This document shows positions 54,478 to 63,918 of a DNA stretch of 64,000 nt, piece after piece; position 1 is the first letter of the stretch, and every line of letters starts with the position of its first letter. The notes beneath the pieces were generated by a model that saw nothing but the letters and a program-made list of their open reading frames with translations, ran no database searches and was not told the DNA's origin. Both the position numbers and the translations under genes were made by a program. The DNA is from an uncultured Flavobacteriales bacterium. GTDB lineage: Bacteria; Bacteroidota; Bacteroidia; Flavobacteriales_G; Salibacteraceae. The stretch lies in assembly GCA_937121175.1 (NCBI GenBank), contig CAKZKD010000034.1:17516-81515 (forward strand). The letters are read 5' to 3'.

Positions 54478-55845
54478 GTGAAATTGCAAGCCCCAAATCA
54501 ATCACAGGTCCAAAATGCGTTAACTGTATTCTTTGGAATGCTTATTTTATGTTCACTCGCATTCATTAACGAATTCCCTCTAGTTTACACAGATACTGGC
54601 ACTTATATTCATTCTGGATTTCGAGGAGATGTACCCATAGACCGTACCATTTATTATGGATTATTTATTAAGCATACAACTTATGGTTACTCTCCATGGC
54701 TGGCCATATTTGCGCAAAGTCTTCTATTAAGTGGATTGTTGTTCAACTCTTTCCAATTAATCTACAGGGAGAAATATTCGAGAATCGTTTATTTAGTAAT
54801 TGTAGGCTTGATAACTGCCACCACAGGAATATCCTTTAACGCTAGTATTTTAATTCCAGATGTATTCTCTTCCATTTGCCTTCTTTCTAGTTTCATTATT
54901 CTGTACGATAAGGATTTGTCGAAACTCAAAAAAAACCTACTATTCGTCACTGTTGCCTTTAGCCTAAGTGTGCATCTTTCTCACCTACCAATACTCTTGA
55001 TTAGCCTGGTTTTGCTTTTCATTATTCAAGTATTTTCGAAGAACAAAATAGGAATTCAACCTAAACGCATACGTTCGTTATTCCTGACTGTACTGATTAC
55101 TATTCTTACAATTCCTTGTACTAATTATTTATTAGACCGAACCTTTCAGCTATCTGGCGGTGGACACGTTTTTATGCTCAATCATTTATTAGAAATTGAC
55201 GTTTTACAAGATTACTTGAGAGAAAATTGCACGGAGAAAAACTACGCCTTGTGCGAACATGTTGAGGAACTTAACAACTACGAATTCATGTGGGACTTAC
55301 AAAGCCCATTATATACTGCAGGTGGTTGGCAGGCTACTAAAAATGAATACAATGAAATCAATAAAGCCATTCTACTGAACCCAAAGTATTATCCCAAAAT
55401 TATAACTCAAGGTTTGGTGTATTCATGGAAACAGCTTCTAACCTTCAACAGCACAATTGATATTCCACAAGGAGAAGGAAGTCCACCCCACGGTTTGATT
55501 TATTGGCGATTTAATTCCAGCGAAACCGCATACTTAAGCTCCAAACAGAATACTGTAGGATACGATTTAAAAGCTTTTAATACTTTAGAATACGGAACAA
55601 TGCTATTCTCCATTCTACTATTGACATTCGTTTTTTGGTCTGGTCAACAAAGAAACTTGCTCACCTTAACGGTATGGGCTACCCTTTTCATTATTGTTTC
55701 TGCAATTGTGTGTTCCAATTTATCTACCGTGAATGCGCGCTACGTAAACAGGGTTATTTGGCTTATTCCATTTATTTCGTTCACTGTTTTGGCCAATATC
55801 ATTAGCAAACAATATTCTTTGCTGCGCTCCAGTCAGAATAGCTAA
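54478..55845 (+). CDS. Multi-pass membrane protein of unknown function
   Basis: 455 residues with about ten hydrophobic segments and a long soluble loop near residues 225-330 (LSGGGHVFMLNHLLEIDVLQ). The part TDTGTYIHSGFRGDVPIDRT is the most distinctive motif, but I recognise no family. GTG at 54478 is the start; no ATG is closer. It stands between two copies of a 36-base repeat that each end just before a start codon. The many helices and its neighbours (a GT2 and another multi-pass protein) suggest a polysaccharide or glycolipid context. Confidence 0.65.
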   Translation: MKLQAPNQSQVQNALTVFFGMLILCSLAFINEFPLVYTDTGTYIHSGFRGDVPIDRTIYYGLFIKHTTYGYSPWLAIFAQSLLLSGLLFNSFQLIYREKYSRIVYLVIVGLITATTGISFNASILIPDVFSSICLLSSFIILYDKDLSKLKKNLLFVTVAFSLSVHLSHLPILLISLVLLFIIQVFSKNKIGIQPKRIRSLFLTVLITILTIPCTNYLLDRTFQLSGGGHVFMLNHLLEIDVLQDYLRENCTEKNYALCEHVEELNNYEFMWDLQSPLYTAGGWQATKNEYNEINKAILLNPKYYPKIITQGLVYSWKQLLTFNSTIDIPQGEGSPPHGLIYWRFNSSETAYLSSKQNTVGYDLKAFNTLEYGTMLFSILLLTFVFWSGQQRNLLTLTVWATLFIIVSAIVCSNLSTVNARYVNRVIWLIPFISFTVLANIISKQYSLLRSSQNS

Positions 55846-55869
55846 TCAATCTAAGCCCTCTTTGCGAAA

Positions 55870-55905
55870 CTTTGCGTAATAACCTTCATTATCTTATTAT
55901 TTTTA
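55870..55905 (+). repeat. 36-bp direct repeat, copy 2
   Basis: Second copy of the repeat at 54438-54473, ending five bases before the ATG at 55911. The same spacing to a start codon in both copies hints that the repeat carries promoter or leader signals. Confidence 0.85.
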
Positions 55906-55910
55906 CCCCA

Positions 55911-57422
55911 ATGAAAAACGTCTCAATAACGATTCTTCTTCTCAGTCTGTTCATAAGTTTAAACGCACAAAAAGACACCGCATACATCTACACCTTTGGA
56001 GGCGAAAACGATGAACAGGGACGAGACATTGAACTGACTTTAGATAGTGGTTTTATTATGGTTGGTTCTACAAGTAGCTTTGGAGCTGGCAACTCTGATA
56101 TTTACATGGTAAAAGTAGATTCGAATATTAATTACCAGTGGTCTGCTGCAATTGGGCATGAATTTACGGAATTTGGTCATGCAGTAAAACAAACCGCCGA
56201 TTCGGGATATATTGTATGCGGATACACTAACAGTATAGGTGCAGGAAATTATGATGCCTACTTGGTGCGCACCGACAAAAACGGAAAACTACTTTGGGAA
56301 AAAACCTTCGGTGGATTTGATTGGGACTTTGCCTATGATTTAGAAATAACTGCTGATGGTGGCTTTTTATTGGTTGGTGAAACACATAGCCTAGGGGCTG
56401 GAAACGCAGATGCCTATCTCATAAAAACGGACAAAGACGGAAACCTACTTTGGGAAAAAACGCTTGGAGGAACCGGAAAAGATATCGCCCATGGCCTTAT
56501 TTCAACTAATGACGGCAACTTTGCTTTTTGTGGTGAAAATGCCAGTAAAAACCCAGCAAATAAAGGCGACGCTTGGTTAGTGAAGTTTGATGGGAATGGG
56601 GATACGTTGTTTGATAAGACTTATGGAAATAACGAAAGTGACGTTGCATTAAATTTACAGACTTCAAAACAAGGTCGCTATTTCTTGACAGGAAAGACCT
56701 TTGAAAAAAGCGATACTCATTCCGATAATTTAATCTATTCAATCAATTCAAATGGCTCTATTTATTGGTCGAAAATTTATGGTGGATATGAAGCAAACAT
56801 TTCTGCTGATGACTTCAGCACGGATTTTATTGATTATAACTCAGATACAATTATAGTAGTAGCCAGAACTAAATCATTCGGAAGTGGTTCAGGAAAGTAT
56901 TTCAATATCATCTTCTTACAACTAGATAGATCTACAGGAAATTTTGTCTATGGTTCCACATTTGGAAACCCCCAAAAAGGAGAGTATTGTTCTAATTGCA
57001 TCTATAACAATAATAAAAAGTTGCTAAGTTGTGTTGGGGTATCTGAAGGTTTTGAGAATAACTACTCTAATCTTTCATTACTTCAAACAGATACTCTAAG
57101 TGACTATGTTGAAGTTAATGAACATCGAATGGATAGTTTACAGAAAACTATTAGTTCCATGGCCAATAAGTATGAAAGAGGTAATATTGATATAAGTATA
57201 ATTGATGATTTCGCAGTACTTACAGGTTTAAATGAGGCCAGCAGTTATTCAGTTACTTTCTTAGAAACGACTGGCAAATTAATTTATTCCGAACAGATTT
57301 CTAATAAAGAAAAACACCAGTTGCTATTACGAAACTCGAACATTCATGGTCTGTTTATTGTTCGAATTGTTTCAAACGAAAACGAATTCTATTTCAAAAA
57401 ATTGATTCTGAAAAACTATTGA
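55911..57422 (+). CDS. Repeat-rich secreted protein with short T9SS-like C-terminus
   Basis: 503 residues from the ATG at 55911, with signal peptide (SLNAQ) and several tandem blades of the form GGFLLVGETHSLGAGNADAY and LIKTDKDGNLLWEKTLGG, a propeller-like repeat. The end (YSVTFLETTGKLIYSEQ ... GLFIVRI ... FKKLILKNY) has the later strands of a T9SS type-A sorting domain but no PNP motif, so it may be a degenerate or variant one. An open extension upstream runs through the 36-base repeat and is not used. The last 29 bases overlap the convergent gene. Confidence 0.72.
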   Translation: MKNVSITILLLSLFISLNAQKDTAYIYTFGGENDEQGRDIELTLDSGFIMVGSTSSFGAGNSDIYMVKVDSNINYQWSAAIGHEFTEFGHAVKQTADSGYIVCGYTNSIGAGNYDAYLVRTDKNGKLLWEKTFGGFDWDFAYDLEITADGGFLLVGETHSLGAGNADAYLIKTDKDGNLLWEKTLGGTGKDIAHGLISTNDGNFAFCGENASKNPANKGDAWLVKFDGNGDTLFDKTYGNNESDVALNLQTSKQGRYFLTGKTFEKSDTHSDNLIYSINSNGSIYWSKIYGGYEANISADDFSTDFIDYNSDTIIVVARTKSFGSGSGKYFNIIFLQLDRSTGNFVYGSTFGNPQKGEYCSNCIYNNNKKLLSCVGVSEGFENNYSNLSLLQTDTLSDYVEVNEHRMDSLQKTISSMANKYERGNIDISIIDDFAVLTGLNEASSYSVTFLETTGKLIYSEQISNKEKHQLLLRNSNIHGLFIVRIVSNENEFYFKKLILKNY

Positions 57423-58866
57423 TTCTCTCTAATATCTGGATTCCATTTTTATCTTGGACAACTCGGTATTCGTTATTAGTAATCAATAAATCAATAATGT
57501 TATCTTTTATTTCAGTTGTAATTGGGTATGAATTATTGAAATCACCAACTATGATATATTTAGCATTACCGACATTTGGAAATGTATAGATTGTATCTCT
57601 ACAAGCCAAATGCGGAACTAAATTGGACGATGCGCTTACCGAAACTTCTTCAGGAATATTCTTAATTGCATCGGAAATATAATTTCTAGGAATGTCTTCT
57701 CTCACATAGTGTTGGTGCTGATAGAATCTTAATCTACCCTTTGGAATATAATTTATCGAATTATCCATCATTCTTATAGAGAAGCCACAACTAACAAGAA
57801 TGATTAAAATCATTAGTTTTTCGGATTTAAAAGGTAGCTTTAAATCAGCAATTATTAAAGGTACTGCAAGTGCAAAAATCATTGCAAACTCAATGCTATA
57901 ATGACTTCCAATCCCTACAATATTGACATTACTATGTAAAAATTTTTGCACAAGAATCGGCAATAAACAAATAAGAAACCAAGGTTTTCTAATTAGTAAA
58001 AGACCTCCTGAACCTACTAAAAAAACCAATTGCTCAATTTTTATCTGAGTCACTGGAAAGTCAGAATCAGCGATGTGATTACCAAATAAAAGAGTAATGA
58101 ATTCTAACGGATTTCTAAGAACAAAGGACAATAAATCTCCGAAATTCGAACCGACTGTATATTTGTAATTGGAGTAAACATTACCTCCCTCAACCCATGG
58201 CATTATTAATCCGACAACAATTACCGAGTAAACAATGCCCAAAGCTCCGAAAATCCACAAGTGCCACCTTATCTTTTCAAACTGCTTATCCAAACTAACG
58301 CCCAATAACAAAAAGCCTAATAATAAACCTGTATTCTCTTTACTAATAAGAATGGCAATGAAAAAAAGTCCCGCAAATGTGTTTTTCCCTTTTAGCAGGT
58401 AAAGCAAGAACCAGGGAATTAAAAATACAGCAACTACATTGCTGTGATAATCGAAGCCAAAAGCTGAAACGACGCCAAAGAATGAAAGCAAGTACAATGG
58501 TGCGTACCTTGCATTTTCGATGCCCATAAAACGAAGTAATCTATACAACCCTAAGCAACCTACTAATGAACTTAAGAATTGCACAATCAATAAGGTATAG
58601 CTCCCAAAAAGCCATAGTAGAGGTGAAAATGTTATTAGATATAAATCAAAATGGTCACTTAGAATTGGCTTTGGGTTCTGTTCAAAAACTCTGGTGTCAG
58701 CCAATTCAAAGTTCGAATATTGAAACATTGCATTTGTATATGCACCCAAATCAAGTGCATAAGTTTCATAATTCAATTGATTTACAAATGATATAAGTGC
58801 AAGTATTACAATTACTGCAGAAGTGAAGAAAGTTAATATCGGATGGTTTTTAAGCCGTTCAAACAT
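57394..58866 (-). CDS. DUF2079 multi-pass membrane protein
   Basis: 490 residues with ten or more hydrophobic segments and the family's FSPLLWLFGSYTLLIVQFL and FGFDYHSNVVAVFLIPW blocks. DUF2079 proteins look like GT-C-type membrane glycosyltransferases, but activity is not shown. It begins immediately upstream of the PorE-like gene's stop (one base apart), so it follows that gene in the same transcript. Confidence 0.75.
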   Translation of the reverse strand: MFERLKNHPILTFFTSAVIVILALISFVNQLNYETYALDLGAYTNAMFQYSNFELADTRVFEQNPKPILSDHFDLYLITFSPLLWLFGSYTLLIVQFLSSLVGCLGLYRLLRFMGIENARYAPLYLLSFFGVVSAFGFDYHSNVVAVFLIPWFLLYLLKGKNTFAGLFFIAILISKENTGLLLGFLLLGVSLDKQFEKIRWHLWIFGALGIVYSVIVVGLIMPWVEGGNVYSNYKYTVGSNFGDLLSFVLRNPLEFITLLFGNHIADSDFPVTQIKIEQLVFLVGSGGLLLIRKPWFLICLLPILVQKFLHSNVNIVGIGSHYSIEFAMIFALAVPLIIADLKLPFKSEKLMILIILVSCGFSIRMMDNSINYIPKGRLRFYQHQHYVREDIPRNYISDAIKNIPEEVSVSASSNLVPHLACRDTIYTFPNVGNAKYIIVGDFNNSYPITTEIKDNIIDLLITNNEYRVVQDKNGIQILERINSFSESIF

Positions 58867-60891
58867 CTACCTAACCACAAATTCAGTTCGTCTATTCTGT
58901 GCTCTACCCTCTTCAGTCCCATTATCGGCAATAGGCTCGGTATCTCCGTAACCAACCGCAGTAATTCGGCTTTCACTTACCCCTTTTTCGATTAGATAAT
59001 TCCGCACGGCATTGGCTCTATTTTGCGATAGTTCCTGATTTGCCTCCGAATTACCCACGTTATCAGTATGCCCCCCGATTTCAATTGAAACTGCTTTATT
59101 GGCGTTAATGAATCCAACCAACTTGTTCAACTCAACTTTTGACGTGCTTTTTAACTCAAAACTTCCTGTTTCAAAGAATACGTTCTTCAATACAATAGAA
59201 GCTCCTTTTTTTACCGGAATCAACTCAATGATTAATTCTTTTGGAGAAGTAGAAGTTTGTTGTTTCAGCTCGAATTTATCGGAGTAAAACAAATAGCCTG
59301 ATTTCGATACGTTCAGCGCGTAATCCTTGTTTGCGGGTAAGCTCGTCAAAAACTCTCCATTAATTTCATCTGAATTTGTACTTGTAATCAATTGCTCATT
59401 TTGTACATCTATCAATTCTACAGAAGCATTTAAAGGCTTTTTGGTATCTGCATCAATCACTCTTCCTTTAATGTAGGAGCTGGTAATCGGTTGGGCATCT
59501 TTGTACAAATCGAATTGATAAATATCTAACATTCCTAAACCGCCTTCTTTCTCCGAAGCATAGTAGGCCATTCGCCCAGAAGGGTCTGCAATCATTCCGA
59601 ATTCATCCAATTCAGAGTTTATTGGGTAGCCAATATTCTTTACTTCTCCCCAGCCTCCATTCGCCTGTTTTCTAACGTAATAAATATCGTATCCGCCCAT
59701 ACCTTCTCTGCCATTCGAACTAAAGTACATGGTTTGTCCATCCGCGTGAATGTGTGGTGTAAAGTCAGAGCCTTCTGTATTAAAATCCAACGATTGTGGT
59801 GTTCCCCAAGAACCGTCGGCCAATTTTTCGGATTGCCAAATATCGGTACCACCAAAGCCACCTTTTCTGCTAGAGGCAAAGTACAAGGTTCTTCCATTCG
59901 GCGATAAACTAGGGTGACTCTCCCATGCTCCTGTATTGACAGTAGGCCCCATATTGGTTGGCGTTTGCCACTTACCTCCTACTTGTTGAGTTACGTACAA
60001 ATCGCAACTCCCAAATCCACCTTGTAAATTGCAAGCTGTAAAAAACAAGTATTTACCGTCGTGAGAAATTGAAGATGCTCCTTCGTTGTTTCTTGGAGTA
60101 TTAATTGGTCCACCAAAGTTTTTGGCGCCTCTCCATCGTTTAGTTTCATCGATTTTAGAGTAAAATAAATCTTCTTTAAAAACCGGTTGACCAGCCTTTG
60201 TGGTTCCCATCAAAATTTTGGACGTAAACACAAACATCTCTCCGTCCACAGTAATAGAAGGATGATATTCTTCTTGCTTAGAGTTTATGGCCGGCCCCAT
60301 ATTTTCTGGATCAAACGGAACAGGGTTTTTCTTGGCATCAATGGCAAAAAGTGCAACTTCTTTCATTAAATTAAATCTGGATTGGATTCTTGGCGGCACT
60401 TTCTTCATTTCTTGCAATGCCTTTAAATTGGTCAATGCCTTGTCGTATTCTGCCATTTTTATCTGCACAGAAGCCAATTGCATATAAATTGTCGGTCTAA
60501 AATTAGGGTCAATTTGAATTGCACGCTCATAACTATTGGCAGACTTTTTATAGTCCTTCTTATCCAAGTAAACATCTCCTAAATTGATATGTACTTCAAT
60601 AAACTCTTCTTCGCGTTCCAGTGCGTTTTTAAAACTCTGAATAGCCGATTCGTAATTATGCATTCGTGAATACTTTACTCCTTCTACATAACTCGCAATG
60701 GCTTTTTTGTTTTTTACCGTGTATTGGGCGTATGAGGTTGAGGTGCAGCTTGTTCCTACCAGAATAAATATGAATACAATAGAATGGAGTGCTTTAAATT
60801 GAATGAAATGTTGAATTTTTAGTGTTGAATTTTGAATTATTTGCTTCCTAGCTGTCTGCAAAATTTCGTAAATCAATGAAGCAAATTCCAT
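58867..60891 (-). CDS. OmpA-family protein with PorE-like domain order
   Basis: 674 residues in the order TPR (about 60-175), PD40/WD40-like propeller (about 200-460), carboxypeptidase-regulatory-like domain (about 475-555) and OmpA C-terminal peptidoglycan-binding domain (FFETGSFELKSTSKVEL to RAQNRRTEFVVR). PorE of P. gingivalis, a T9SS component, has just this order and size, so a role in T9SS or the cell wall link is likely. The long N-terminal stretch before the lipobox-like VGTSC includes residues encoded by a dispersed A/T-rich repeat; no better ATG exists. Confidence 0.78.
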   Translation of the reverse strand: MEFASLIYEILQTARKQIIQNSTLKIQHFIQFKALHSIVFIFILVGTSCTSTSYAQYTVKNKKAIASYVEGVKYSRMHNYESAIQSFKNALEREEEFIEVHINLGDVYLDKKDYKKSANSYERAIQIDPNFRPTIYMQLASVQIKMAEYDKALTNLKALQEMKKVPPRIQSRFNLMKEVALFAIDAKKNPVPFDPENMGPAINSKQEEYHPSITVDGEMFVFTSKILMGTTKAGQPVFKEDLFYSKIDETKRWRGAKNFGGPINTPRNNEGASSISHDGKYLFFTACNLQGGFGSCDLYVTQQVGGKWQTPTNMGPTVNTGAWESHPSLSPNGRTLYFASSRKGGFGGTDIWQSEKLADGSWGTPQSLDFNTEGSDFTPHIHADGQTMYFSSNGREGMGGYDIYYVRKQANGGWGEVKNIGYPINSELDEFGMIADPSGRMAYYASEKEGGLGMLDIYQFDLYKDAQPITSSYIKGRVIDADTKKPLNASVELIDVQNEQLITSTNSDEINGEFLTSLPANKDYALNVSKSGYLFYSDKFELKQQTSTSPKELIIELIPVKKGASIVLKNVFFETGSFELKSTSKVELNKLVGFINANKAVSIEIGGHTDNVGNSEANQELSQNRANAVRNYLIEKGVSESRITAVGYGDTEPIADNGTEEGRAQNRRTEFVVR

Positions 60892-60994
60892 TTTAGCTTT
60901 TAATTATTCCTTTCAAGGTGTTTGAATGGTCGAATGAAGAATTTTTAATTAATAGGTAAGGCTATTTGCAAAATTTCGCTGAAACCCCAAACAA

Positions 60995-61020
60995 ATTAAA
61001 AATTCAACATTCATAATTTC
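60995..61020 (+). repeat. AT-rich dispersed repeat, form ATTAAAAATTCAACATTC
   Basis: A/T-rich 26-base element in the pepD/PorE-like gap. Very similar sequence recurs at 62617-62649, and a complementary version is read into the PorE-like gene start near 60800-60850. Confidence 0.55.
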
Positions 61021-61029
61021 TACCACTCA

Positions 61030-62487
61030 TTAATTCTTATTCGGCACTTCCACTAGTACCTTCTTCAAGTATCCCCAAAACCGTTCCACAGTTCCAATAT
61101 GACATTTTTCGTCTGGTGAGTGAGGGTTTTTAATTGTTGGACCAAATGAAATCATATCCAACTTGGGTTGTGTTCGACTGATAATACCGCACTCTAATCC
61201 AGCGTGAACCGCATTTACTATTGGCTTCTCCTTGAAATAATCTTCGTGAATACCACGCATCACTTTCAAAATCTCTGAATCTGGATTAGGTTCCCAACCC
61301 GGGTAACTTCCAGCATGCTCTACCTCTGCTCCAATAAGTTTGAATGTACTTTCTATTTGCGATGCTAAATCCCATTTTGCCTCATCAACAGAACTTCTGG
61401 TAAGAAAATCAATTTTTAGGTGACCATCTTCCATCACTACACGACTTGTGTTGGTAGATGTTTCTACCAAATCCTCGAAATCGTTACTCATTCTATACAT
61501 TCCATTTCTGACTGCATGTATGGCATTTAATATCTTGGAAGCATCAGCACCTGTTGCCACATCTTTTGGCTTTTCTGTAGCTACCATTTCCAGTTTCAAA
61601 TTAGGGTCAGTTTTATAAAATTCACTTTTGTAAACTGCTGTTAGGTGATTTACAATTTCATGCGCTTTAGCAATATTTCCGTCCGGAATGACGATGGTTG
61701 CAAAAGCCTCTCGTGGGATAGCATTTCTTAAACTTCCACCCTCAAACCTAGAAACTTGAATATTACACTCGTTATAAAGTTTTAGAAGCAACCTAGCCAT
61801 TAGTTTATTACTATTTCCTCGTTGCAAGTGAATATCACAACCCGAATGCCCACCAAAAAGTCCAGTTAGGTTAATATTAAAGGCAGTTCCCGTTGGGTCT
61901 TCTATATGATACTGAAAATTAACAGTAGTATCTACTCCACCTGCACAGCCGATACACAATTCACCTTCGTCTTCGGTATCCATATTCAGAAGAATATCGC
62001 CTTCAACCCAATTAGGAGTCAATGCTTCTGCACCAGTCATTCCGGTTTCTTCGTCAATGGTAAAAATAGATTCAATCGGACCATGCTCAATGTCTGTAGA
62101 AGATAGAACCGCCATTGCAGAAGCAACACCAATTCCGTTATCAGCTCCTAAGGTGGTTCCTTTTGCTTTTACCCAATCCCCATCAATGTAAGATTGAATT
62201 CCCTGAGTTAGAAAATCGAAATCGGTATCTGAGTTTTTTTGGTGAACCATATCTAAATGAGACTGAAGAACTACTCCCATCTTATTTTCAAAACCTGGAG
62301 TAGCTGGTTTTTTAATCAAAACGTTTCCAATTTCATCACGTTCGGTATGAAGTCCTAGGTTTTTTCCAAAATCCATAATGAATTGAATCACGCGTTCTTC
62401 TTTCTTTGATGGACGCGGAACAGCATTTAAATCTTCAAAATGATTCCATAAAACTTTGGGTGCTAGACTTCTAACTTCGTTGCTCAT
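61030..62487 (-). CDS. pepD: Aminoacyl-histidine dipeptidase, M20 family
   Basis: 485 residues, full-length PepD. Zinc-binding blocks are VVLQSHLDMV (His77, Asp79), GADNGIGVASAMAV and the catalytic Glu in DEETGMTGAE, with LFGGHSGCDIHLQRGN in the lid domain. It cleaves Xaa-His dipeptides such as carnosine in the cytoplasm. It appears to be a single transcript between two repeat-bearing gaps. Confidence 0.92.
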   Translation of the reverse strand: MSNEVRSLAPKVLWNHFEDLNAVPRPSKKEERVIQFIMDFGKNLGLHTERDEIGNVLIKKPATPGFENKMGVVLQSHLDMVHQKNSDTDFDFLTQGIQSYIDGDWVKAKGTTLGADNGIGVASAMAVLSSTDIEHGPIESIFTIDEETGMTGAEALTPNWVEGDILLNMDTEDEGELCIGCAGGVDTTVNFQYHIEDPTGTAFNINLTGLFGGHSGCDIHLQRGNSNKLMARLLLKLYNECNIQVSRFEGGSLRNAIPREAFATIVIPDGNIAKAHEIVNHLTAVYKSEFYKTDPNLKLEMVATEKPKDVATGADASKILNAIHAVRNGMYRMSNDFEDLVETSTNTSRVVMEDGHLKIDFLTRSSVDEAKWDLASQIESTFKLIGAEVEHAGSYPGWEPNPDSEILKVMRGIHEDYFKEKPIVNAVHAGLECGIISRTQPKLDMISFGPTIKNPHSPDEKCHIGTVERFWGYLKKVLVEVPNKN

Positions 62488-62616
62488 AAATAGTGTGTAT
62501 CTGATTTTCTTATTCCTTCAAATGTATTAGAATTTTGAACGTTGAATCTGTAATTTTGAAATATTCACATGCTTAATTCTAGTGGCTTCCAGTTGAATTC
62601 ATTAGAATATGGATTA

Positions 62617-62649
62617 ATTAAAAATTCAAAACTCAAAATTCAAAATTTC
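62617..62649 (+). repeat. AT-rich dispersed repeat in front of miaE
   Basis: ATTAAAAATTCAAAACTC and its continuation lie just before the miaE ATG. If translated upstream of that ATG it would encode KNSKLKIQNF, the same type of peptide as in the PorE-like N-terminus. Confidence 0.6.
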
Positions 62650-62652
62650 TGC

Positions 62653-63237
62653 ATGAAATACAATATTCAATTACGTTTTAATACTCCAAAAGATTGGGCA
62701 AAATACATAGTAAATCATTTTGATGGATTCTTGCAAGACCATGCCGATTGTGAACGTAAAGCATCCTCTATGGCTATGAGCTTTGTGGCAAAATGCCCTG
62801 ACAAACAGGATATTATTCCCGATTTAATTGAAACTGCTTTAGAAGAACTCGTTCATTTCAAACAAGTTTATGAGTTAATGATAAAGCGTGGTGTAATTCT
62901 GAAGCAGCAAATAGAACAAGATAAATACATCAAACAGTTAATTGACTTGTGTCGTTCTGGTAAAGAAGATCGTTTGTTAGATAGAATGATAGTTGCATCA
63001 GTTGTGGAAGCGCGAGGTGCAGAACGTTTCCGATTAGTTGCCGAAGAACTCACAGAACCTGAACTAAAAGAATTTTATGAAACGCTTTGGGTTTCAGAAC
63101 ACAAACACAGCGATATTTTCTTGCGATTAGCAGACAGATACTACGAACAAGAAACAATAAACGAACGACTTGACTGGTTTTTGGATAAAGAAGCTGAAAT
63201 ATGCTCAACCCTACCTAATCGAGCGGCGTTACACTGA
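62653..63237 (+). CDS. miaE: tRNA-(ms2io6A)-hydroxylase
   Basis: 194 residues from the ATG at 62653. The di-iron four-helix fold is shown by EELVHFKQVYELM, VEARGAERFRLVAEEL and SEHKHSDIFLRLADRYYE, the family's iron-binding helices. MiaE hydroxylates the isopentenyl side chain of ms2i6A37 in tRNA using O2. The frame is open upstream through the A/T-rich repeat to 62569, but that N-terminus is repeat-derived, so the inner ATG is preferred. It is divergent from pepD and 60 bases before yqgE. Confidence 0.88.
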   Translation: MKYNIQLRFNTPKDWAKYIVNHFDGFLQDHADCERKASSMAMSFVAKCPDKQDIIPDLIETALEELVHFKQVYELMIKRGVILKQQIEQDKYIKQLIDLCRSGKEDRLLDRMIVASVVEARGAERFRLVAEELTEPELKEFYETLWVSEHKHSDIFLRLADRYYEQETINERLDWFLDKEAEICSTLPNRAALH

Positions 63238-63248
63238 TTTATTAGTGA

Positions 63249-63300
63249 ATGACAATTAGATAATTGAAAATTGACACAATGAGAATTGAACAATTGATAA
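63249..63300 (+). repeat. Short imperfect AATTGA-type repeat before yqgE
   Basis: The gap is made of degenerate units based on ACAATTGA/AAAATTGA, running right up to the yqgE ATG. It is a typical simple-sequence intergenic filler in this group. Confidence 0.45.
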
Positions 63301-63906
63301 ATGAACAATAAAGAGAAAGCATTTAACCGATTTTTCAGACAACTTAGGGTTGAGGATCAAAAACCAGCAACAGGAAGAATTCTTCTTTCAGAACCATTTT
63401 TAGCCGACCCTAACTTTGTGCATTCGGTTATCTTATTGGTTCGGCATGACGCAGAAGGCTCAGTAGGCTTTACTATCAATCACAAAAGCGAAACACAACT
63501 CAATGAAATTTTAGAAGATTTCCCGGAAGTTGATGCACCAGTTTACATTGGCGGACCAGTAAGCAACGAAAGCCTTTTTTATTTGCACGGTATCGGAGAC
63601 AAACTTACAGGCTCCATCAAAATTCAGGAAGGGTTGTATTGGGGAGGTGATTTTGAAGAATTGAAAAACTTATTAGCGGCAGGCAAAGTAAATCTTGATG
63701 AGTTCATTTTTTTAGTTGGGTATTCCGGCTGGGAAAAAGAACAACTTGAAGGAGAATTAGCACAGCACAGTTGGATTGTAACGGACATTAGTACTCAAAC
63801 GGTATTTAGCAACAATTACGAAACAATTTGGAATGAATTGTTGACCAACTTTAATAAGGCCTTTAAAATAGTTTCAAATTTCCCAGAAGACCCGAGTTTG
63901 AATTAA
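63301..63906 (+). CDS. YqgE/AlgH-family protein
   Basis: 201 residues, with the family landmarks ATGRILLSEPFLADPNFVHS, GSVGFTINHKSE, YIGGPVSNESLFYLHG and FLVGYSGWEKEQLEGEL. YqgE proteins are widespread and their role is not settled; in some Gram-negatives the homologue AlgH affects transcription. Length and motifs are normal. It may share a transcript with miaE. Confidence 0.88.
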   Translation: MNNKEKAFNRFFRQLRVEDQKPATGRILLSEPFLADPNFVHSVILLVRHDAEGSVGFTINHKSETQLNEILEDFPEVDAPVYIGGPVSNESLFYLHGIGDKLTGSIKIQEGLYWGGDFEELKNLLAAGKVNLDEFIFLVGYSGWEKEQLEGELAQHSWIVTDISTQTVFSNNYETIWNELLTNFNKAFKIVSNFPEDPSLN

Positions 63907-63918
63907 ATGAAGATGGAA

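Noticed and set aside
57394..57422. 29-base convergent overlap as a regulatory antisense pair
   Set aside because: Short tail overlaps are common in dense genomes; nothing else suggests regulation.
62569..62652. Longer N-terminus for miaE
   Set aside because: The extra residues are encoded by the A/T-rich repeat and are not part of the MiaE family.
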